Source: Linum tenue (Eukaryota; Streptophyta; Magnoliopsida; Malpighiales; Linaceae). From it: a DNA stretch of 64,000 bases. Position numbers and translations under genes: made by a program. The DNA is taken from NCBI GenBank assembly GCA_946122785.1, contig CAMGYJ010000003.1, forward strand, positions 25,871,811 through 25,935,810, in the 5' to 3' direction. A model generated the notes under the pieces. That model was not told the origin of the DNA. It ran no database searches and was given only the letters and a program-made list of their open reading frames with translations. How positions within the stretch are numbered: the stretch's first letter is position 1; each line of letters begins with the position of its first letter. Below are positions 55,792 through 64,000 of the stretch, one piece after another.

Positions 55792-56510
55792 CACTACAAC
55801 AAAATATGCCTATTATGACAGATAGTTTTTGTCACAATAACTGGCAACTTTGTCAAAATACGACTGTTGTGACAAAATCCTTTGTCAAAAAGTTTCATTG
55901 CAAGAGCCCAGTCGTATTAGATCTAGTGTGACAAAGTCCATTTTTATTCATTCCACAAAAGAGCCCAAATCTGCTGCTACAAAATATTCAATATATGCTG
56001 CTCATGAGTGAATCCATTATCCTAAACTTATAGAAGAGCTAATATCTAGCAATATCTGTTCACAGAAGAACCAATATACGCTAATAGTTCAGTTTAACAG
56101 CCTAACCCTTCTACCCCAAAAACAAGCATGAACACATAATGCTTCTCCACCCAAAACAAGCATAAAAAACAAGCAGCAGGCCCTCTGTAGCTTCTCCACC
56201 CAAATGCAACAGTCCCCCACGCCACTCACATGTTAGTACATAAACACATATATGGCATCACAAACCTTTCTATACTTCACCATCCAAACAATCAAGTGAA
56301 ATTACTTGTTGGAGTTGCTTTGTCGAGTAATTTTGGCTATCAAGTAAAGCATAGTAGCTTAAAGACGGTGGTGTGATGATACGCTCAAGGGCATCGTCAG
56401 TACCCACACTCGTGATGGCAAGTGCGGTTTCAAAATCAGCAAGCATGTCACAGTAATTCAAGTCACCATGCATATGGGAATGTTTCACATTATGAGACAG
56501 AAAAAATGTA
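55792..56510. mobile_element. CACTA transposon end (partial)
   Basis: Begins CACTACAACAAAATATG, the CACTA terminal signature, followed by subterminal TTTGTCA/TGACAAA motifs in both orientations (55830-55940), as in CACTA elements. No matching far end or transposase was found. A minus frame at 56270-56488 has no known domain. The element appears to sit between two gypsy-derived stretches. Confidence 0.5.
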
Positions 56511-56516
56511 GCTTGT

Positions 56517-57533
56517 TCATCCCCAGCCCTGAGCCCACAAAATTAACTTGCCACTATGCACATCAATCAACGCCTTGGCGGTGTCGAGAAATGGTCTACC
56601 CAAAATCAAAGGCACATCCACATCCTCATTTATATCCAAGATAACAAAATCAACAGGATATGTGAATGCACCCACATTAACAAGCAAGTCCTCTATGATA
56701 CCCCTAGGATGCACAATCGACCGATCAACTAACTGAATACGCATCCTAGTGGTTCTAGGTTCACCTAGGCCTAGATTCTTAAATAGTTTATAAGGCATGA
56801 CATTGATGCTAGCACCTAGGTCCGCCAAGGACTTTTCCACATGCATGCTGCCAATAACAAGAGGGATAGTAAAACTCCCTGGGTCTTTGCGCTTCTCTGG
56901 TAGCTTATTCTGCAGGATTGCAGAACACTCCTCGCTCAGCATCACTGTCGAGAGATCCCCAAGTTTTTTTTTGTTAGTGAGGAGATCCTTCATGAATTTT
57001 GCGTACTTGGGAATCTTCGACAGTGCCTCCATGAACGGCATGCTGATGTTGACCTGCTTCAACATTGCCATGAATTTGGCAAACTCAGTCTCCAGCTTGT
57101 CCTTGTACATACGAGTGGGGAAGGGAAGCTGGGGAACATGCTCCTTAACCACTGGCTGTGGCTTGGGAGCAGGTGCTTCCTTCTCTATTCCCACCTCTTC
57201 ATCTTCAGTTGGAAGTGCTGGAGCAGGTGTTGGTTCCTCCTGTCTGACTAGAGCAGGTATAGCAGACGTCGTCTTGCCACTTCCAGTAGTGATTGCATCT
57301 AACTGCTGGTGAGGCTCATGAGGATTTGGGATGGTGTTGGCAGGTAGAGTTCCCGGTGCCCTGGTGTTATTGTTACGAGCGATTCCTCCAATTTGGTTCT
57401 GGAGGTCCTGCAAAATAGCACTCTGGTTTCTTTGGCCTGCCTCTAGTGCATTGCATTTCCCCATAGAGAATTCCATAAACTGGTCCATCCTAGCGAACTT
57501 CTCTGTACTAGTGCTCACGATAGCCGTCACCAT
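56517..57533 (-). pseudogene. Gypsy (Tat/Athila-like) gag end and protease
   Basis: A 338-codon stretch. It contains a coiled-coil-like gag end (DLQNQIGGIARN), a Pro/Glu-rich linker, FPTRMYKDKLETEFAKFMAM, the NISMPFMEALSKIPKYAKFM block typical of plant gypsy gag-pol, then the aspartic protease with SLADLGASINVMPYKLFKN as active-site region and VPLILGRPFLDTAKALID as the closing motif. The frame ends at 56517 without RT, cut by unrelated sequence. Active protease is not expected because the polyprotein is truncated. Confidence 0.88.
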
Positions 57534-57555
57534 ATTTTTCTGCTCCGAAATCTGG

Positions 57556-58430
57556 TTACCTTGTGCTGGGGCTGCTGCCGGCTAGGCGAATTGCCTCTGC
57601 TGCTGTTGGAAGGATGCCCATGTTTGGGATGAAACGGCTACTGCTGCAGAAATGGACCCTGTCGGGTCTGGTACTGCTTCCTCTGTTGAAAACAACCAGC
57701 TGGTTTTGTGAAACTGGGAGGCTTGGTGATGCTGTTGTTGTTGCCCTCCCCCCAGGTGAAATTGGGATGCTGGCACCACCCCTCATATAGGTACCACTGT
57801 AGGGGTCAAGGCGCCGACCATTGGCGATAAAGTTCAACTACTCCTGGGGTGTGGAGGACTCCCGCATAGTCTGACAATCCTCCACCAAGTGGTTCGAACA
57901 CTCACACCACTGGCACGGTGCTACAGGAGGTGCGGCCATGCCTCTGCCTAGAATGAGACTGTTAGGTTGCTTCAATGTCTGAACCAGCTCTGCCACCTCT
58001 CGCTCAAGCCCTGACCTGGCCTCCATGGCATGCACACCTCTGTCATGAGAGTTCCTACCTCTGGTGATCTGCCCCCAAGAATGATCTCTGGCGGCCAAAG
58101 TATTGATCATCTTATTCAGCTCGGGTGGAGTCTTAGTGAGAATGTCTCCACTCGTACATAAAGACTCAATCAATCTCTGACTCTCCGAAGACAGAGCACT
58201 ATAGAAATTTCCCATAGTGAATGCATCACTAAAGCTGTGATGGGGACACTTCGAGAACAGACCCGAGTACCGCTCCCAAGCATCTCGCAGCGACTCATCA
58301 TCTTCTCGGCGGAAATGAGTGATCTCCTACTGAATCTCTAAGGTCTTAGAGGCCCGATAGTACCTATGTACAAACTTGTTGGCCAGATCGTCCCAAGAAG
58401 TGATGGACAATGCTGGAACTTCTTCGTTCT
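57556..58430 (-). pseudogene. Gypsy gag with zinc knuckle
   Basis: Minus-strand frames give the retrotransposon gag: WDDLANKFVHRYYRASKTLE near 58330-58400, EDDESLRDAWERYSGLFSKC near 58240-58310, and MGNFYSALSSESQRLIE at 58165-58215. A CCHC-like knuckle, CQWCECSNHLVEDC, lies near 57870-57910. A stop occurs near 58330. It is co-linear with the protease at 56517-57533, so both belong to one element whose 5' LTR and RT are missing. Confidence 0.82.
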
Positions 58431-58679
58431 TCCACTTGCAACTTACGGTTCCTCTAGGTGAGTTACGGTCCAGGCGGTAACTTGCAAGGTCTGGCCGTAA
58501 CTCCTATGATCAAACTTCCCACTTGCTCCAAAATGTCCCGAAACTTCGCTCCTTCGCGCCCATTCACGTACTAAGTCCTGAAACATCATAAACTAAAATG
58601 CACAAACATAAAACAGGCCACGAGGGCGAGAAACCAAGCTCAAATAGTCAAGAAATGATGGGGAAAACATGTTAGAATA
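58431..58679. other. Junction between gypsy remnant and LINE
   Basis: No gene. Short TTACGG/CCGTAA repeats at 58440-58500 are probably gypsy untranslated sequence. Confidence 0.35.
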
Positions 58680-60600
58680 TGACATTATCAATAGGACAGT
58701 GATCCGAGACATTAGGGTACATCAACTTCATTCTACTATCGGGGAATTTATTCGACCAAGTGAGATTAACAAAAACTTCTATCCAATCTCGAGCAATAGG
58801 ATTTCGCTTTTTCTTGTTCATTCAAGTAAACCAGGGGCCGACATACTTATGTTCTTCCAACTCCAAATCCAGTATCCAACTATTGAAATCTGACATACTA
58901 CTGTAACCAGGATCATTCAATGCCTGAGATGGGTTTTTGATAGCATTAAAATCACCTAGGATAAGCCAAAGAAGCGAGGTCTTCTTACATCTCTTAATAT
59001 CATTATACAATCTCACTCTGTCAGACTCACAGTTTGAAGCATACACAAAAGTTGCACCGAAAGACGTATATCCATTCACCTACACTTGGATAAAATTGAT
59101 CAGTCCATAGTTTCACTAAAATATTCACCTCTTTCTCCACATAAGCCAAATTTTGCCAAGACCCTTATCATCATTTTTAACTTTTGACTCCTAGTCAAGG
59201 AAATGCTTCATCAAAATCTTACCAACCTTGCTTGCTCTAACCCCAGGTTCAAATATAACTACTATATGGATATTATTTTGTCTAATAATTCTAAGTAAAG
59301 TTGTAAACTTACTATCATCATAAAACCCTTGTAGATTTCAAGTTAAAATATGCATCTCATGATTCTTCCATGACTGCCACCCCTCCTTTACCCTCTTTCT
59401 TCTTAATCAGAGAAGGAAGCTTCGTTGTTACCTCCAAAACTGTCTCCTCATGACCTGCTAGAGGTGCCAGATGAGAAAAGCTCCCACTCTTTAGGAGTTA
59501 GGACTGTTGACTCTCCAGCATAAGGCAATTGCAAAGGAGGACGTGAGCTCCCGACCCCCAAGGTGACCCACGTACTACCTCTACAAAGCTCATTGCAGGA
59601 CCCATGACGAGAGGTAGAGGATTTGGCAAATTCAGCTCCTGTTCTATATCCCAAAGCACTTGAAACACATTCTCACTACCTCCAAGCTCATCACAAAGAA
59701 AAGACGATCCAACAATATCCACATCAGTATCAATTGTCTTCCCTTTATCTATTTCAAAATTAACCACTTCCCTATCCTCCTCAACCCCATTTCCCAAATG
59801 CGGAGACAGATCCTCCATCTGTTGCTTGCTAGGTTTGGCCTTCGGAACCCAAACCTTGCCATCGTATCGATTACTATTGCAATTTTGACTAAACATCTCG
59901 CACTTTAAAAAACAAGAGGTAAAGGACTATACTACATGCTAACCTCAAAATCCACTTCCTCATCAGGGTACTGTCGGACCAAGCTAGGAAAATTGGAATC
60001 AGCACTCATCTTTAGACAAGCCCTTGTAATACCAAACCGAGCCCCAACCATAGTTGACCGATCCATATGAAGCGGCAATCCAATGGTGCTAACCACCCAC
60101 TCCAAACCCTCTAGAGAATTGTATTCCAAAGGAATACCAGAAAAACGAACCCAGATGGGGAGAGTCTCCACCTTAGGCTCAATCGATCGAATCCCCGGAC
60201 TCCACTTTCGAAAGTAGATAGAGTCCCCCTGAAAATGCCAGGGACCCGACTTAAAAACTCAATCACTCGTCCAAGAGACGAAAACTGAAGCACCAAAAGA
60301 CACGATCCTAATACAGATACTCAAATCGAACCTTCTCTTCCCCAAAAGAGATTAGCCCAACTCTCCAACTTAGGGAGGCGAAGGATCTCACTGAGAAATT
60401 GTCCGATAAGGTTATTCTTCCAACGAATCGCCCCCTTCTCCTTAACTTCCTTAGGAATTGTGCATCCATCTTTGATACGTTCTGGTGGTCTCTAGCAAAG
60501 TCGATTCTCCAGGGAAACAACAAATAATTGAGTCCATGAATTCGCTTCACCTGCCGGTTTTGCCCCTGGCGGCGAGACTGCCATGCCTGAATTGTCAATA
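58680..60600 (-). mobile_element. Truncated LINE (ORF1 plus start of ORF2)
   Basis: On the minus strand ORF1 fragments come first. 60308-60598 and 59932-60296 hold a DUF4283-like domain with LPIWVRFSGIPLEYNSLEGL, and 59498-59896 holds the KVWVPKAKP linker. ORF2 follows with an endonuclease start (LQGFYDDSKFTTLLRIIRQN near 59280-59340) and the LWLILGDFNAI catalytic block near 58940-58970. Frames are broken. The reverse transcriptase is missing beyond 58680. Confidence 0.75.
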
Positions 60601-60698
60601 ATCAGAGAGAACGCGAAGTGAGGAAAACATTTGGTATAAATTAAAAAGAATATTATTTTATAATTAACACGAATTGACTTAAAAATGTTACTATCACT

Positions 60699-61199
60699 CA
60701 AGGTTCAAAAAGGCGCTATGCGTAAGGCGGACGTTGAGCCTTTGCCTAGCGCCTAGCTAGCTTAGGCGTTGGAAGAAAAATAGTTATTCGTACTCTGCAT
60801 GATGAATAAAATAGTAATCTAAATCAATTCCTCACTTAAGTTAAAATAATTAATAAATTACTCAACACTTAATGACAAGAACACAACTCACGAATTCATA
60901 GAATCATAGCTCAATAGCTCACAAAGTTCATAAAATAATAGCTCAATAGCTCTCAAAGTTCTTGAGTTATTGAAAATATTGATATAGAAAATTAGTTTCG
61001 TAGTTGATGTAATTTTCTCTTTTATTATTGACTTCCTAACTCCATCTAGTAATGTTTAGGAGAGATTTATACTTCACCTTACTCCATTGACGTGTTCCAT
61101 TATCTAATTAGGCGCGAAACCCCTACACGAGGCGTTTTGCCATTACCTTGCATCTAGGCGTGTCTAAGCATAAGGTTAACCATGCCTTTTTGAACCATT
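60699..61199. mobile_element. 501-bp hAT MITE
   Basis: Exact 8-bp duplications CTATCACT (60691-60698 and 61200-61207) flank the element. TIRs read CAAGGTTCAAAAAGGC and AATGGTTCAAAAAGGC (right end reversed). Subterminal GGCG/CGCC motifs (TAGGCG, GAGGCG) lie at both ends, with an AT-rich centre and no ORF. Confidence 0.88.
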
Positions 61200-61207
61200 C
61201 TATCACT

Positions 61208-61624
61208 ATTAGAATTTTTATCAAAATTAAAAGGAAAGTGATTAATAATGAAACATATATGTAAAGTTAGTGATAATTGAACAAAAAATAGTGATGATTA
61301 ATTAATTAAAATTTTCAGTGATAAATGTGAAACAAAATAATAACTAAATTTGGATTTTATTCATAATTAATTCTCTCATTTAGTGAGGGCTGGCTCTCTG
61401 GCGGCGGAAACCCTATGATTGGATTCCTCTTATCGCACGGCAAGCTACTGTTTTCCGATCTCAATTATAAGCTCTCTCAGAACTTTCCATAGCTTACGTT
61501 GCTCTGGTGATACAATTTTCATAGACATCCCCCTTTTGATTCAAGCTGCTATAGAAAGAGTGTTCTACAAGTTTTCTGTTGCAACGTGAGAAGGTTGATT
61601 CCTGGTGTGCTTGATGAAAGCACA
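61208..61624 (+). other. Spacer and probable 5' UTR of the plus-strand LINE
   Basis: AT-rich to about 61380, then GC-richer sequence (GGCGGCGGAAACCC) leading to an ATG at 61625. No separate gene. Confidence 0.4.
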
Positions 61625-62910
61625 ATGGCGTCCACAAAAAATAAGGAAAATGAAGAAACTAAAAAAGAGTCCGAAAGAAAGGAGAACGCCCCGACGGGGG
61701 GATTGAAGAACAACTCAACCGGATCTCCCTAGAGGAGGAAGAAGAAGGTCCCCTTGAGGTTGAGGATGCTGATGTGAATGTGGTACGAATGGAAGCTGTT
61801 CGCCATCTGGGTCTGGTTGGGAGGCTCCTGTCTGATAAGGAACCAAATATTCAGTCCATGAAGATAGCCCTAACAAAAGCTTGGGGCTTGAAAAAGAGTT
61901 ATTAGATCACAGAGCTAGGTAATAAACTTTTTGCTTTTCAGTTCCTTGAGATTGATGATCGTAATAAGGTGTGCTATGGTGGTCCATGGCACTATGAAAA
62001 CAACGCTATGTTGTTCATGGCTAGCTGGTGGATCAAGAAGCCAGCACCTGAAGACCTGCATAAAATGGAGATTTGGGTTAAAATCAAAGACTTCCCAGAG
62101 AGTTGAGAACACAGCCAATGGTTGAGAAAGTGGCTAACAGGATTGGTGAATTCGTTTACTTTAATGATGGTGCAGAGAAGATGTGGAATGACTTCCTACG
62201 GATTAGGATCAACATCTCCATCAACAACCCGTTAAAGAAGAAAATCAAGCTGAATGTTGGTGGGGAGCTGATGGAATTCAAAATACAGTATGAGAAGTTG
62301 CCTTTATTCTGCCACTCGCGTGGTAGGATAGGCCATATAAAAGTGAAGTGTCCAAAACCCTCATAGTTAGAGGTTGATCCTTATGGCTTTGATATGAGAA
62401 TAGCGTCCCCAGCTCCAAGGAACTGGCTATCACATAGGGCCCGAAAAGAGGAAGCAGATATATGGAGACAACTCCGAAGAAAAATAGGCGGAGGTGGTTT
62501 CTAAAGCATAGAAAACTGAACAAGAGCATGTCCCAATGGAGACAGGACAAGAGGGCACTACTCAGATACTAAAAACACATATTGAAGCATCTAATGGTTC
62601 AGGGAAGGCAAAGGAAGATATACTAGTGGACAATGCTACCATTAAGGAACGCAGCAATGTAGCTGGTAGAGCAGGAGTAGTGAAACAAGTTACAGCTTGT
62701 AATATTACAGTACAAACGCAAAGGAAGCCAGGAGGGAGGGTGTGGAGAAGACAGGAACAAGGGAGGACAAGGGAAACAAACCCTCCACAGCTTACCCCGC
62801 AAAAGAGAGGACTAAAATCTACGGAGGAGAACATCATTCAGGGGGAAAATGAGAGCAAAAGTCAGAAGAAGGCGAATACTTTAGTTCTCCCCAAACCAGC
62901 AGACACATAG
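61625..62910 (+). pseudogene. LINE ORF1 (DUF4283 and zinc knuckle), broken
   Basis: ATG at 61625, early stop near 61730. The continuing frames contain KLFAFQFLEIDDRNKVCYGG followed by PWHYENNAMLFMASW, a typical plant LINE ORF1 DUF4283 domain. The 62103-62366 frame ends with IQYEKLPLFCHSRGRIGHIK and a final KVKCPKP. In this zinc knuckle the second Cys is replaced by Arg, so zinc binding is probably lost. A Lys/Gln-rich tail runs to a stop near 62910. Confidence 0.8.
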
Positions 62911-62981
62911 AAACTCAAACACAATGAGCAGATGGTTGGCGATGTGGCGGACCTTGATAGTACTCAGGGCCGCCCATCCCA

Positions 62982-64000
62982 ATGAGCATCCTAAGTTACA
63001 ACTGTCGGGGGCTCGGGAATACCCCGACAGTTGAGAAGGTGAAGACGTTGTTACGTCAAACCAATCCCGAAGTGGTCTTCTTGATGGAGACGAGACAGTA
63101 TGAAAAAGAATGGAAACAAAAGATAAAAGAGTTTGGCTACTATGATGGGCAAGGAGTAGCAGCATGAGAGAATAGAGCTGGAGGACTACTCCACATGTGG
63201 AAAGAATAAGTTTTAGTGGAGGTGAAGAACTGTACAAGAAATTACATAGGTGCAAAGGTCAAGTGGACTAACTCTCAGAGAGAATGGCGCTTGACTGGCA
63301 TTTATGGATGGCTAGAAACAAAAAAAAAAGCATAAGACCTGTGAACTGCTGGAAGAGCTCTACCATAGAGTTCAAATGCCTTGGTTGGTGGTGGGAGATT
63401 TCAACCTGATAACTGATTACCTAGAGAAGAATGGCAACCACGCTCCTGAGGTTAGAGAAATGAACATGTTCAGACAGGCCCTAGACTACTGTGGCCTGGA
63501 GGACTGTGGGTACTATGGTCGAACCTCACTTGGGATAACAATAAAAGTGATGGGGATTACACTGAAGAGAGGTTAGATAGGGCGGTGGGAACAAAGGAGT
63601 GGATGGACTGCTTCCCTAATATGAGGGTGTATCATTTGGATCAATGTGGCTCAGACCACATCCCAATACAGGTAAAGTTGGACCTAGAAGACGAGGAAAT
63701 TACCCGGGGATGGAGCTTCAGGTATGAGCCTTACTAGGAAAGGCACAAAGACTGTCGAACAATAATTGAGGAGGGATGGATGGCACATGGCCCTATTGGC
63801 ATCATGGATAGAGTGCAGAGCTGCAGGGATAAACTGCAAAACTTGAGCTCTGAAGCTTTTGGATCCCTGAAAAAGAGAAGAAAGCAAGCTGAGAAAGCTC
63901 TGAGGGTTTTGGAAAAGAGGAAAAGATCAAAAGCAGTGTTACTGCAAAGGAAAGTAATAGAGAAGGAACTTAATGAGATTATTCTACAAGAGGAAATTAA
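62982..64000 (+). pseudogene. LINE ORF2 endonuclease, broken and partial
   Basis: The start MSILSYNCRGLGN at 62982 is the classic beginning of plant LINE APE-type endonuclease, with LMETR about 35 residues later. A stop follows near 63165. The domain resumes with WLVVGDFNLI at 63376-63420 (catalytic GDFN), then DRAVG and a SDHIPI block near 63650, whose SDH motif is catalytic. Beyond 63720 comes the Lys/Arg-rich linker that precedes the RT. Several stops. Confidence 0.85.

Larger units (their letters stand above)
61625..64000 (+). mobile_element. LINE retrotransposon, 5' part (continues past window)
   Basis: A non-LTR element with ORF1 (61625 to about 62910) and ORF2 (62982 onwards) in the usual order and same orientation. 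The end of the window cuts ORF2 before the reverse transcriptase fingers-palm region. Frameshifts and stops occur in both ORFs, so this copy is inactive. Confidence 0.85.

Overview
This window looks like nuclear DNA of a eudicot plant. It is AT-rich. It holds two intron-rich plant genes with GT...AG introns, and nearly everything else is layered transposable-element sequence. I recognise no tRNA, rRNA, organellar or bacterial-type feature.

The two genes are: (1) 20482-24843 (+), a 17-exon GH35 beta-galactosidase of the BGAL3 type, encoding 849 residues with a signal peptide, both catalytic glutamates and a C-terminal galactose-binding-lectin domain; it is secreted and trims cell-wall galactan or galactosyl side chains. 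(2) 45820-50736 (+), a 5-exon GT90/CAP10 (rumi/KDELC-like) protein O-glucosyltransferase of 470 residues with an N-terminal membrane anchor. Its third intron is 3.16 kb and carries what looks like a Helitron with captured exons. I traced every exon junction of both genes by hand; both read through without internal stops.

Layout. 1-600: a Mutator-like terminal sequence, then nothing recognised. 600-1985: a minus-strand chromovirus-type gypsy remnant, split by a 730-bp MITE. 1989-2652: a TIR element. 2659-7255: an old minus-strand Copia element of RE1 (Ale) type, with a 296-bp MITE inside one LTR; 7203-7839 is a 319-bp tandem duplication across its other LTR edge. 8196-13090: a young plus-strand Copia element of TNT1/Tork type, with 397/408-bp LTRs, an AAGAT target-site duplication (TSD) and badly broken ORFs. 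14925-17867: a 2.9-kb TIR element with dyad-symmetric minisatellites and a glycine-rich coding fragment. 19.7-25.5 kb: the BGAL3 gene. 25.8-30.9 kb: a MULE-like MITE, a solo LTR, a hAT-like element with a GGTACCGCG array, and a 757-bp foldback. 30.9-36.2 kb: degenerate gypsy (Tat/Athila-like) sequence with a MULE-like fragment. 36764-39233: a MULE with long TIRs, a 9-bp TSD and a GC-rich coding fragment (Pack-MULE candidate). 40571-41309: a second TIR element related to the one at 14.9 kb. 42.9-45.1 kb: tandem duplications, a perfect 52-nt palindrome and a hAT element. 45.8-50.7 kb: the GT90 gene. 50933-51393: a hAT MITE. 54.5-58.4 kb: gypsy gag-protease remnants with a CACTA end. 58.7-60.6 kb (-) and 61.4-64.0 kb (+): two LINEs arranged head to head, with a hAT MITE between them. 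The plus-strand LINE runs off the window end.

The most unusual pattern is the recurrence of short dyad-symmetric repeats built on TACC...GGTA inside several otherwise different non-autonomous elements (2.7-3.0, 15.6-17.1, 27.2-30.9, 28.1-28.7 and 40.9-41.05 kb). The two clearest carriers also share a terminal GACACC-type TIR core, so they probably form one non-autonomous family.
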